Numbered from the stretch's first letter, positions 1 to 6,730 are shown. The stretch: 7,034 nt of DNA from an uncultured Alphaproteobacteria bacterium (GCA_937910835.1 CALEMG010000539.1:1-7034); one strand, 5' to 3'. Notes: a model not told the origin generated them from the letters alone. Numbers and translations: made by a program.

Positions 1-36
1 AATGAAGATTTTTGTTTCTAAACAATAATCTTCATT
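1..36. repeat. 36-bp near-perfect inverted repeat
   Basis: Positions 1-17 and 20-36 are reverse complements except for one mismatch (position 11 against 26), with only two bases (18-19) between them. The outer 10 bp of each arm, AATGAAGATT and AATCTTCATT, match perfectly. The element is AT-rich and is not followed by a T run on the + strand. It could be a dimeric regulator's operator, or the AT-rich terminator of a gene lying to the left. The window edge prevents a choice, and the repeat may continue beyond it. Confidence 0.7.
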
Positions 37-224
37 CGGTACATCATGCCTATCCATCCGTCGCTAGGTACCGGCTGCCGGGATTGTTTCGACTTTACCA
101 AGCCCGCTTTGTCGAAATGAACAAAGGATATTTTTACAAAAGCTATACCGACGTCATTCGCGCTCATGCATTTAAACGGAAAGAACCGGTCGCCTTTCCC
201 CTGGATCCGAATTAACATTTGAAG

Positions 225-1031
225 ATGGCTTCCCCGACCGCGCCTTCTGTGGTGCTTCTCCCCATGTATGACTGGCCTGAAATCCGCAGCGCGACGGATT
301 CCTATTGGGCGGCCCTTCGCGAAAGCCTTGCGGATACCGGGTTTTCGCCACCAAAACTTCTTACCCGGACAGGCGATCTGTTCGAATGCTGGCGCGATCC
401 GAACCTCCTGCTCGGGCAGACTTGTGGTCTGCCCTTTGTTGAAAAGCTGGCAAGCGAAGTCTCCCTTGTCGGGACGCCAGCTTATGACATTGACTGCGGG
501 GCCGGTAGCTACTTCAGTGTGATTGTTGTTCATAAAGAGAGCGGTATCGAAAATCTTATGGACCTCGATACTGCGATCCTCGGATATAATGATCCGCTTT
601 CTCAATCCGGCGTCTCAGCCTTTTTCTCTTATCTGGCGGAGGAAGGGGTTTCATTTCGGAAAATCAAGCGGTGTGACCGGCTGCTGTCTCATCGGAATGC
701 CATACAGCGCTTAGCGGAACGGCGGATTGATATTGCCTCAATCGATGCCGTGACATGGGAGCTTGCGAAACGGTTTGAGACGGCAACGGATAAACTGACA
801 GTCATCGCGCACACTCACCCAACGCCTGGCCTTCCTATGATAACGGCGCGACGGTCAAAAAGCGAAGTTGACCGCATACATCACGCGGTTGTTGAGGCGA
901 TGGCCTCGCTACCCTGTGTGACGCAGGATGCGCTTCTGTTAACGGGCTTTGCTGCAACAGAAGAGGCAGATTATCACCTCATCAAACGCAACTATGAAAA
1001 AATCCGTCCTGATCTAAAAAATCTCCTGTGA
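225..1031 (+). CDS. PhnD/SsuA-type substrate-binding-fold protein, cytosolic orphan
   Basis: This 268-residue protein resembles the phosphate/phosphonate-binding (PhnD-like) periplasmic-binding-protein family, but its ligand is unknown. Family-like segments, in numbering from the ATG, are MYDWPE (14-19), TCGLPF (66-71), GSYFSVIVV (94-102), YNDPLSQSG (121-129), DIASIDAVTWEL (169-180) and TPGLPMIT (200-207). Together they outline two alpha/beta lobes around a cleft. There is no signal peptide or lipobox: the first beta strand begins about 8 residues in, so the protein should stay in the cytoplasm. No ATPase or permease gene of a phosphonate system is present, so a transport role is doubtful. 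A sensor, a ligand-binding protein or an enzyme-like role is as likely. The ATG at 225 is preferred over an in-frame TTG at 219. Neither has a good Shine-Dalgarno sequence, so the exact start is uncertain. The gene converges on livK and appears to be transcribed alone. Confidence 0.85.
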   Translation: MASPTAPSVVLLPMYDWPEIRSATDSYWAALRESLADTGFSPPKLLTRTGDLFECWRDPNLLLGQTCGLPFVEKLASEVSLVGTPAYDIDCGAGSYFSVIVVHKESGIENLMDLDTAILGYNDPLSQSGVSAFFSYLAEEGVSFRKIKRCDRLLSHRNAIQRLAERRIDIASIDAVTWELAKRFETATDKLTVIAHTHPTPGLPMITARRSKSEVDRIHHAVVEAMASLPCVTQDALLLTGFAATEEADYHLIKRNYEKIRPDLKNLL

Positions 1032-1040
1032 AGGAAGCGC

Positions 1041-1069
1041 AAAAAAACCCGGAAGCCTCAGCTTCCGGG
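1041..1069 (-). terminator. Rho-independent terminator of livK, possibly bidirectional
   Basis: A perfect 9-bp GC-rich stem (1048-1056 with 1061-1069, CCCGGAAGC/GCTTCCGGG) closes a 4-base loop. Read on the - strand it is followed at once by seven T residues (1047-1041), the classic form of an intrinsic terminator, 25 bases past the livK stop. On the + strand the stem is followed only by TATTTGTCT, so it may also weakly end the PhnD-like gene, whose stop lies 16 bases before the stem. Confidence 0.93.
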
Positions 1070-1093
1070 GTATTTGTCTAACGTCAAAGAGAC

Positions 1094-2197
1094 TTATTTA
1101 TAGTCGTATTTGCCGTCTTTCCATTCGTACCAGACATAGCCCGGCAAGGTTACATCGCCCTTGTCGTCGAAAGACAAAGAACCAAGAACCGTTTCAAATG
1201 TGCCCTCGTTCAAAGCAGCCATAACGGGCTCCAGATCGACGGACTTAGCAGCTTTAGCTGCGTCGGCCCACGCCTGTACAGCTGCATAGGTGTAAAGAAC
1301 ATAACCTTCAGGCTCAATGCCTTTGGCACGGAACCTAGCCACCAGATCAGTAACGCCCGGGTTTTTACGGGGATCGGGTGAGAAGGTCATTAGCGTGCCT
1401 TCACCAGCGTCGCCTGTGATTGACCAATATTCATCGGTCACAAGAGCGTCACCGGAAACAAGCTGTGTGCTCATGCCCTGATCGCGCATCTGACGAACAA
1501 TCAGACCGGCTTCAGTGTGATAACCGCCAACATAGGCAATATCGATGCCTTCCTGCTTCATTTTGGAGACAAGCGCCGTATAGTCTTTTTCGCCAGCGGT
1601 ATAGGCTTCATACATGGTTGCCTTGCCACCAGCGGCTTCCATAGAAGCTTTGGTTTCATCGGCGAGACCTTTACCGTAAGCAGTCTTGTCATGCAGAATG
1701 GCAATTTTCTTACCTGCTTTTGATTCATCCGCAAGATATGCGCCCGCAACTTTACCCTGCTGATCGTCACGGCCACAGACGCGGTATACATTCGGGCCGC
1801 CTTCATCGGTCAGCTTCGGGTTGGTGGAAGCGGGTGAAATCTGGATGATCCCTTCTTCTTCATATACGGCGGAAGCCGGAATGGAAGAACCGGAACAGAA
1901 ATGGCCGGCCATGAAGACCACGCCTTTTGACACCATCTGGTTGGCAACAGCAACAGCCTGCTTCGGATCGCAAGCATCATCACCGATCTCCAGTGTCAGC
2001 ATTTCGCCATTCACACCGCCAGCCGCATTGATATCAGCGACAGCCTGCTCCGCGCCTGCCTTCATCTGCTGGCCAAAGCTGGCATACTGTCCCGTCATCG
2101 GGCCCGCCGTTGCAATCGCAATATCTGCCCAGGCCGCGCCTGAACTGATCATCACGCCCATCGACATGGCCGACACGGCAAGTAACATTTTTTTCAT
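1094..2197 (-). CDS. livK: Branched-chain amino acid ABC transporter, periplasmic substrate-binding protein (LivK/LivJ type)
   Basis: This 367-residue class I periplasmic binding protein captures leucine, isoleucine, valine or related amino acids for LivHMGF. Residues 1-24 form a Sec signal peptide: a KK start, a hydrophobic core, and an AWA|D cleavage site after residue 24. The mature protein begins with the LIV-BP pattern DIAIATAGPMTGQYASFG. Cys76 and Cys101 have the same 25-residue spacing as the disulfide of E. coli LIV-binding protein. ISPAST (120-125), TAYGKG (172-177) and GGYHTE (224-229) correspond to the ligand-contacting segments of the family. Exact specificity cannot be read from the sequence. 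The ATG is preceded by GGGAG seven bases upstream (2205-2209). The gene is last in the liv cluster, has its own promoter, and ends at a strong terminator. This fits the need for more binding protein than membrane complex. Confidence 0.95.
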   Translation of the reverse strand: MKKMLLAVSAMSMGVMISSGAAWADIAIATAGPMTGQYASFGQQMKAGAEQAVADINAAGGVNGEMLTLEIGDDACDPKQAVAVANQMVSKGVVFMAGHFCSGSSIPASAVYEEEGIIQISPASTNPKLTDEGGPNVYRVCGRDDQQGKVAGAYLADESKAGKKIAILHDKTAYGKGLADETKASMEAAGGKATMYEAYTAGEKDYTALVSKMKQEGIDIAYVGGYHTEAGLIVRQMRDQGMSTQLVSGDALVTDEYWSITGDAGEGTLMTFSPDPRKNPGVTDLVARFRAKGIEPEGYVLYTYAAVQAWADAAKAAKSVDLEPVMAALNEGTFETVLGSLSFDDKGDVTLPGYVWYEWKDGKYDYK

Positions 2198-2252
2198 CTT
2201 CGTACTCCCAGTTGGTAAAATGTAATTCCAATAGATACGCTACTTTTCTGTA

Positions 2253-2281
2253 ATTATATCAAACTTTTACAACAATTTGAA
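2253..2281 (-). promoter_or_regulatory. Probable sigma-70 promoter of livK
   Basis: On the - strand there is a perfect -10 box, TATAAT (2258-2253), preceded after 17 bases by TTCAAA (2281-2276), which matches four of six positions of the -35 consensus. Transcription would start near 2246 and give a 5' leader of about 50 bases before the livK ATG. The surrounding DNA is clearly more AT-rich than the coding sequence. The site lies in the only sizeable gap inside the liv cluster, so livK can be expressed separately from livHMGF. Confidence 0.6.
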
Positions 2282-2302
2282 AGCGAATTCGAGTGGCGGA
2301 CC

Positions 2303-2656
2303 TCAACCTCCCGCGCCTTTTTTCTCACGCCAGGAAAAAGGTCCTACCCGTTCATAAAGCCAGCGATATTGTGTCACCATTTGCCGTACCCGCGTCAAGC
2401 GGTAACCCAATAGAGAAATACCGATCAACACCAAAGCATCGACGACATAATAATGGAGGGAGAGCAATGTCCCATCGAATAAGGCGAAATGAAAAAACCT
2501 CACAACGAGCGCCAACAACATCATAAAGAAGATTAGATGCGAAATGGGGCGCCAATTTGACGCAAGCGCCCGCCCAGAGAGATATCCGGCCCCGCCCCCA
2601 ATTATAACATTCACAAACAGGAAGGTTACGAAGCTGTTTTCCCACAGAATTCCCAT
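2303..2656 (-). CDS. Small integral membrane protein of the liv operon (DUF6867-like)
   Basis: This 117-residue protein has three likely transmembrane helices (about 8-28, 37-58 and 67-87) and a basic, aromatic C-terminal tail. Motifs that look conserved are MGILWE at the start, RFFHFALFDGTLLSLHYY (53-70) joining helices 2 and 3, and the tail segments TQYRWLYE (95-102) and GPFSW (105-109). From memory it matches the family called DUF6867, which sits beside alphaproteobacterial liv genes. No function is known to me. Its ATG overlaps the livF stop by one base (TGATG), and a strong Shine-Dalgarno AAGGAGG lies inside the livF end (2666-2672), so its translation is coupled to the ATPase. The context suggests an accessory or assembly subunit of the Liv complex. 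It is too small and too unlike LivH/LivM to be a permease copy. Confidence 0.88.
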   Translation of the reverse strand: MGILWENSFVTFLFVNVIIGGGAGYLSGRALASNWRPISHLIFFMMLLALVVRFFHFALFDGTLLSLHYYVVDALVLIGISLLGYRLTRVRQMVTQYRWLYERVGPFSWREKKGAGG

Positions 2657-3384
2657 CAGTGTGCCCCTCCTTCCAGATAAGCCGCACGAACCTCTTCGCT
2701 TGCCAGTAATTCCTTCCCGGTTCCGCTTAAGGTTATACTGCCGTTGACCATGACATAACCGCGATCCGCCAGTTTAAGCGCATGATAGGCGTTCTGCTCT
2801 ACCAGAAAGACGGTCAGCCCATCCTTTTCATTGAGTTCCTTGATCGCTTCGAAAATCTGCTTCACGACAAGCGGCGCCAAACCGAGTGACGGCTCGTCCA
2901 GCAACAGAAGCCGAGGCCGAGCCATCAACGCCCTGGCTATCGCCAGCATTTGCTGCTCCCCACCCGAAAGCGTACCGCCACGCTGATCTTTTCGCTCCTT
3001 CAGTCTTGGGAACAGAGAAAACGCGTGGGCTAGATCTTCCTCAAAATAGGCAGGGTCCGAAGTGGTCGCCCCCATGATCAAGTTCTCATAAACCGTCATG
3101 CGAGGAAAAATCCGCCGCCCCTCCGGCGATTGGGCGATATTCATACGCGTGATTTCATGGGTATGCAGTTTGGTGATATCCTGCCCATCAAAAATGATCT
3201 GCCCGGCGGCCGCGCGTGGGTCTCCGCAAACCGTCATCATCAGGGTGGATTTTCCCGCTCCGTTCGCACCGATGAGGGTGACGATTTCGCCAGCGTTCAC
3301 CTCCATGGTGACGCCCTTAAGGGCCTGAATCTTCCCGTAATAGGTTTCAACGTCTTTTATCGCAAGAAGGGGCTGATCGCTCAT
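2656..3384 (-). CDS. livF: Branched-chain amino acid ABC transporter ATP-binding protein LivF
   Basis: This 242-residue ABC ATPase is one of the two nucleotide-binding subunits that drive LivHM on the cytoplasmic face. It has Walker A GANGAGKST (39-47), a Q-loop glutamine in IAQSPEGRRIFPRMTV (Gln85), the signature LSGGEQQ (139-145), Walker B LLLLDEPSLGL (159-169), and a switch-loop region VEQNA (195-199). In that last motif glutamine replaces the usual H-loop histidine, which is typical of LivF rather than a defect. Length and motifs are normal for the family. The start codon overlaps the livG stop by four bases (ATGA) and has a GAGGAGGGAG ribosome site seven bases upstream. Confidence 0.97.
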   Translation of the reverse strand: MSDQPLLAIKDVETYYGKIQALKGVTMEVNAGEIVTLIGANGAGKSTLMMTVCGDPRAAAGQIIFDGQDITKLHTHEITRMNIAQSPEGRRIFPRMTVYENLIMGATTSDPAYFEEDLAHAFSLFPRLKERKDQRGGTLSGGEQQMLAIARALMARPRLLLLDEPSLGLAPLVVKQIFEAIKELNEKDGLTVFLVEQNAYHALKLADRGYVMVNGSITLSGTGKELLASEEVRAAYLEGGAH

Positions 3385-4238
3385 GAAGATGCTCCCTCCT
3401 CAATTTCATGCTCTACTTCCTCAACCTCTTCGTCGGCCACACCAAGGTAGGCGGCAATTACGCTTGGATCGTTGCGGATTTCCTCCGGTGTGCCGTCGGC
3501 AATTTTCTTGCCATAGTCAAGTACGATAATATGGTCGGAAATCCCCATGACTACGTTCATGTCATGCTCAATCAGGAGCACGCCGGTATCACGCTCCTTG
3601 CGGATAAATAGAAGTAGTTTGTTCAGCTCTTCTGATTCTCGTGGGTTCAGGCCAGCCGCCGGCTCATCAAGGCACAGCAATTTTGGTTTCGTGCACATGG
3701 CCCGGGCGATCTCAAGCTTGCGCTGATCCCCGTATGGGAGGTCTCCCGCCGCATCATCCGCACGGGCAGTCAGGCCCGTCTGCTCCATCCAGTATTTTGC
3801 CAGCTCCACTGCTTCCTTTTCAGCCCTTTTATATCCGCTCAGCCCGAATATGCCGCCGAATGTGTAGTTAGAGGCAATCATCAGAGGGTTATGCTGCCCC
3901 ACCATCAGATTTTCGAGCACCGTCATCCCGCCAAACAATCGGATATTCTGGAAAGTACGCGCAACCTTCGCAATTTTCGGAATTTTAAAATCATCCATGC
4001 GCTCAAGAAGAAAGCTCGCTACATCCTCATGCCGCGCCGTGATGCGTCCTTCTGTCGGCTTGTAAAAACCGGTAATACAGTTGAACACGGTGGTCTTGCC
4101 CGCGCCATTCGGCCCGATCAGCGCGGTAATATCTCGCCGGTCAACATCAAAGGATAGATCGTCAACGGCAAGCAGGCCGCCAAAGCGCATATTCAGATGT
4201 TCAACTGTGAGAACGGGATCATTGACAGTATGCGTCAT
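3381..4238 (-). CDS. livG: Branched-chain amino acid ABC transporter ATP-binding protein LivG
   Basis: This 285-residue ABC ATPase pairs with LivF. It has Walker A GPNGAGKT (42-49), a Q-loop at TFQNIRLF (95-102), the LivG form of the signature LPYGDQRKLEIARA (167-180) in place of LSGGQ, Walker B LLCLDEPAAGLNP (187-199), and the H-loop histidine in EHDM (His225). The C-terminal BCA-type segment ends in ADGTPEEIRNDPSVIAAYLG (247-266), as in E. coli LivG. After that comes a strongly acidic tail of about 19 residues rich in Glu, which extends past the usual LivG end. The ATG lies one base after the livM stop and has AGGGGAGGGG just upstream. Confidence 0.97.
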   Translation of the reverse strand: MTHTVNDPVLTVEHLNMRFGGLLAVDDLSFDVDRRDITALIGPNGAGKTTVFNCITGFYKPTEGRITARHEDVASFLLERMDDFKIPKIAKVARTFQNIRLFGGMTVLENLMVGQHNPLMIASNYTFGGIFGLSGYKRAEKEAVELAKYWMEQTGLTARADDAAGDLPYGDQRKLEIARAMCTKPKLLCLDEPAAGLNPRESEELNKLLLFIRKERDTGVLLIEHDMNVVMGISDHIIVLDYGKKIADGTPEEIRNDPSVIAAYLGVADEEVEEVEHEIEEGASS

Positions 4239-4239
4239 G

Positions 4240-5577
4240 TCAGTGCCCCTCCCCTTGTGCGACCATGTCCGCCGACACCGCCTTTTTTTCTCTCAGGAAG
4301 ATGGATGGAATACGCGTCGAGATCAGGCCACGCGGACGCCAGATCATGATGACCACCATGGCGAGACCAAATATCAGCATCCGGAATTGTTCTGCCTCCC
4401 GAAAGATCTCAAACCCGCCAATCATGGCAATAGAGGCAATCACTACCCCGACTTGTGATCCCATACCTCCGAGAACTACGATTGCCAGAATCAAAGCAGA
4501 TTCGATAAATGTGAAACTTTCCGGCGAAATAAATCCCTGCCGGGTGGCGAAAAACGATCCGGCAAAACCCGCGAACATGCCACCGATGGCAAAGGCCGTA
4601 AGTTTCACGGATGCTGTATTGAGGCCAAGCGACCGGCACGCAATCTCATCCTCCCGCAACGCTTCCCATGCGCGACCAATAGGCAGGCGGCGGAGGCGAT
4701 TGGTCACGAAATTGGTCAGAAGCGCCAGCGCGAGGATCAGGAAATACATAAAAACAATGCGATGGAAGGAAGAATAATCGAGACCAAAGAAATCTGAAAA
4801 CCCACCTTCCCTGCGAGTGAAAGGCAGTCCGAAAAAGCTTGGCCGCGGAATACCGGAAAGTCCATCGGGACCACCTGTGAACTGATACCAGTTGAGCAGG
4901 ACGATGCGAATAATCTCTCCGAACGCGAGTGTCACAATCGCAAGATAGTCACCGCGCAACCGAAGGACAGGAAACCCGAGAATAATGCCCCAGAATGCCG
5001 CCAATATTCCAGCGAGCGGAAGACACATCCAGAAAGAAAATCCAAAATATTGCGCGAGCAGAGCATAGGAATAGGCCCCAATCGCATAAAAAGCCACGTA
5101 GCCAAGATCCAGAAGACCAGCCAGCCCAACCACAATATTCAATCCCCAGCCGAGCATGACATATGTCAGGATTAATATACTCAGATCGAGGAGATAACGA
5201 TCGGTAAAGGGGAGGAAAGGAAAAACCAACGCGAATATCAGCATCGTCGGCCCGAAACCCTTGCCCACCTTCGCGGAGACTTTCGCCATACCTGACTTGA
5301 TGCCTGCCGGAACCTCGACCGCCGAAGTGCCCGCGGGCTTGCTCCAGAAGAAAAGCCAAAGCAGCAATCGCCCAACAATCACAGCGGCGATCACATAAAA
5401 GGCGATATCATATCGGACCTCCAACCGCAGACCGCCCGCCGCAGACACAGTGCGAAACGCGATTGTCGAGCCAAAAATTGCCGTCGCGATCAGCGCCGTC
5501 ACAACGAGGTCTTTGGCCACCTTGCCAAAATCCAGATGCCGACCGGGACGCGGGGCGCCGTTTGCAGTATCTGTCAT
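4240..5577 (-). CDS. livM: Branched-chain amino acid ABC transporter permease LivM
   Basis: This 445-residue multi-spanning inner-membrane permease forms the channel with LivH. The N-terminal part (about 20-110) has two hydrophobic helices and a hydrophilic linker, like the N-terminal domain found in long LivM proteins. The core starts near 110. Typical segments are GLAGLLDLGYVAFYAIGAY (151-169), the RLRGDYLAIVTLAFGEIIR stretch (206-224), TGGPDGLSGIPRP (234-246), the EAA-like coupling loop GRAWEALREDEIACRSLGLN (301-320) that contacts an ATPase, and VVLGGMGSQVG (367-377). The length is close to E. coli LivM. The ATG overlaps the livH stop by one base (TAATG). The GGAGG upstream is rather far from the start, so translation probably depends on coupling to livH. 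Confidence 0.96.
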   Translation of the reverse strand: MTDTANGAPRPGRHLDFGKVAKDLVVTALIATAIFGSTIAFRTVSAAGGLRLEVRYDIAFYVIAAVIVGRLLLWLFFWSKPAGTSAVEVPAGIKSGMAKVSAKVGKGFGPTMLIFALVFPFLPFTDRYLLDLSILILTYVMLGWGLNIVVGLAGLLDLGYVAFYAIGAYSYALLAQYFGFSFWMCLPLAGILAAFWGIILGFPVLRLRGDYLAIVTLAFGEIIRIVLLNWYQFTGGPDGLSGIPRPSFFGLPFTRREGGFSDFFGLDYSSFHRIVFMYFLILALALLTNFVTNRLRRLPIGRAWEALREDEIACRSLGLNTASVKLTAFAIGGMFAGFAGSFFATRQGFISPESFTFIESALILAIVVLGGMGSQVGVVIASIAMIGGFEIFREAEQFRMLIFGLAMVVIMIWRPRGLISTRIPSIFLREKKAVSADMVAQGEGH

Positions 5578-6503
5578 TATACTTTTTCCACCTCCGGCTT
5601 ACCAAGCAAGCCTTGCGGCAGAAAGATCAATACAATCGCCAACATGGAGAAGGCGGCGACGTCTTTATATTCAATCGAGAAATAAGCGGACCAGAAGGTT
5701 TCGATCAGCCCGATTACCAGCCCTCCCAGCATGGCCCCCGGCAAAGACCCGATCCCGCCAAGCACAGCGGCGGTAAATGCCTTCACGCCGGCAACAAAGC
5801 CGATAAAGAAATCAATGACGCCGTAATAGAGAAGGAACATCAGGCCAGCAACCGCCGCCAGTGCAGCGCCCATGACAAAGGTCATGGAGATTGTCCGGTC
5901 GACATTGATACCAAGGAGGGAGGCCATCTTGCGGTCCTGCTCGCAGGCGCGCTGTGCCCGGCCCAAGGATGTCTTGGCAATTATGAGAGAGAAAATCGTC
6001 ATCAAAATGATGGTCACGGTGATGATCAAAATCTGCATATTGGAGAGCTGAACGGTAAAACCATCAGCTCTTGTCATCAGGGTGTAGCCATTTTCAATAA
6101 GCGGTTGCAGCGGTTTCACACGGGCACCTTGCGTGATCTGGATATAGTTTTGCAGGACAATGGAGATACCGATGGCCGTAATCAGCGGCGCCAACCGGAA
6201 GGAGCCGCGAAGGGGGCGATATGCCAGTCGTTCCGTCGTCCACCCGAAAACGGAGGCGATCACCATGGAGGTTACAAGGACAAGAATTAACGCCAGAATG
6301 GTCAAGCCAAGCCCCGTTGAAACCGTCAGGCCAAGTGCTGTAATAACAATGAGTGCGATAAACGAGCTCACCATGAATATGTCGCCATGAGCGAAGTTGA
6401 TCATGCCGATAATTCCGTAAACCATCGTATATCCGATCGCGATGAGACCATAAATCGATCCCAGCGTGATCCCATTGATCAATTGCTGTAAAAAATATTC
6501 CAT
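5577..6503 (-). CDS. livH: Branched-chain amino acid ABC transporter permease LivH
   Basis: This 308-residue inner-membrane permease pairs with LivM. The N-terminus MEYFLQQLINGITLGSIYGL followed by IAIGYTMVYGIIGMINFAHG (21-40) is the LivH hallmark. Further landmarks are LITAIGISIVLQN (107-119), the EAA-like loop GRAQRACEQDRKMASLLGIN (181-200) that docks onto an ATPase, and AAVLGGIGSLPGAMLGG (245-261). I chose the ATG at 6503 because family homology begins exactly there and a GGGGGGAG ribosome site sits four bases upstream. The frame stays open 24 codons further up, to 6575, but that extension (with GYERTVLYFGGF) does not look like LivH. It is the first gene of the liv operon, about 240 bases below the cyd genes. 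Confidence 0.96.
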   Translation of the reverse strand: MEYFLQQLINGITLGSIYGLIAIGYTMVYGIIGMINFAHGDIFMVSSFIALIVITALGLTVSTGLGLTILALILVLVTSMVIASVFGWTTERLAYRPLRGSFRLAPLITAIGISIVLQNYIQITQGARVKPLQPLIENGYTLMTRADGFTVQLSNMQILIITVTIILMTIFSLIIAKTSLGRAQRACEQDRKMASLLGINVDRTISMTFVMGAALAAVAGLMFLLYYGVIDFFIGFVAGVKAFTAAVLGGIGSLPGAMLGGLVIGLIETFWSAYFSIEYKDVAAFSMLAIVLIFLPQGLLGKPEVEKV

Positions 6504-6597
6504 CAAGCTCCCCCCGGAGACAAAACCGCCGAAATACAGGACAGTTCTTTCATACCCTAAATCGACAGTAATCACTGCCGTCGCGGATCTCGATCAT
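6503..6597 (-). other. Two overlapping mini-ORFs leading into livH (possible leader peptides)
   Basis: An ATG at 6597 opens a 15-codon frame (MIEIRDGSDYCRFRV) ending at 6550, with GGAAGGGAG immediately upstream. Its stop overlaps by four bases the ATG of a 16-codon frame (6553-6503, MKELSCISAVLSPGGA), whose stop overlaps the livH ATG by one base. The second frame has no good ribosome site of its own. The second peptide contains two Leu, one Ile and one Val, which is suggestive but not the run of control codons seen in classic attenuators. This may be chance. No function is claimed. Confidence 0.2.
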
Positions 6598-6631
6598 CTC
6601 CCTTCCAAAAAGGTGATCTGAGTATCCAACA

Positions 6632-6659
6632 ATATTACCGTATGACAGACATATGACAG
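6632..6659 (-). promoter_or_regulatory. livH: Possible promoter of the liv operon
   Basis: On the - strand a -10-like TAATAT (6637-6632) is preceded after 16 bases by CTGTCA (6659-6654), a weak -35. An AT-rich tract at 6671-6697 lies just above it, where an UP element would sit. The tandem repeat at 6641-6661 covers the -35 and the spacer. Transcription would start near 6625, leaving a leader of roughly 120 bases before livH. The box matches are modest, so this is the best candidate in the gap rather than a firm call. Confidence 0.35.
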
Positions 6660-6661
6660 AC
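6641..6661. repeat. Tandem 10-bp direct repeat with 11-bp period (possible operator)
   Basis: TATGACAGAC occurs twice, at 6641-6650 and 6652-6661, with a single A between the copies. The period of 11 bp is about one helical turn, so both copies face the same side of the DNA. That is a common layout for cooperative regulator binding. It sits in the non-coding gap upstream of livH and overlaps the candidate promoter. Which regulator would bind is not known. Confidence 0.55.
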
Positions 6662-6707
6662 GCAAGAGGGATTAATTTTTATAAAATAGTATATTAGCAA
6701 TGGGCGA

Positions 6708-6730
6708 GACTACCCGAGTCGGCGGTAGCC
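6708..6730 (-). terminator. Weak hairpin after the cyd genes, possible terminator
   Basis: In the - strand RNA, GGCUACC (6730-6724) can pair with GGUAGUC (6714-6708) over 7 bp, including one G-U pair, around a 9-base loop. It lies 15 bases after the DUF2474-type stop. No U tract follows (the next bases are UCGCCC), so it may act as a 3'-end-stabilising hairpin or a Rho-assisted site rather than an intrinsic terminator. It is the only stem found between the cyd and liv genes that is placed to end cyd transcription. Confidence 0.25.

Noticed and set aside
12..215. 67-codon + strand ORF from a TTG, with an internal ATG at 117
   Set aside because: There is no Shine-Dalgarno at either start, the 5' part overlaps the palindrome, and the peptide resembles no family I know. 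It could be chance in a short non-coding region. I see no tRNA or other RNA gene in 37-218 either.
18..605. 195-codon - strand ORF
   Set aside because: Most of it is antisense to the well-supported PhnD-like gene, and its basic, low-complexity protein looks like an out-of-frame shadow.
5463..6290. 275-codon + strand ORF
   Set aside because: It is antisense to livH and livM. The composition (many Gln, His, Gly and Asp) is typical of the complement of membrane-protein codons.
6504..6575. 24-codon N-terminal extension of livH
   Set aside because: Family homology and the ribosome site both mark the ATG at 6503. The extension has no LivH character.
6563..6583. Small inverted repeat (CGACAGT / ACTGCCGTCG) in the livH leader
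   Set aside because: The perfect part of the stem is only CAGT/ACTG and an extra GCC-type bulge breaks the rest. No T run follows, so I do not call a terminator or riboswitch.
6593..6619. Imperfect inverted repeat GATCATC...GGTGATC upstream of livH
   Set aside because: It is seven bases with a mismatch around a 13-base centre, which is within what chance could give, and it has no other supporting feature.
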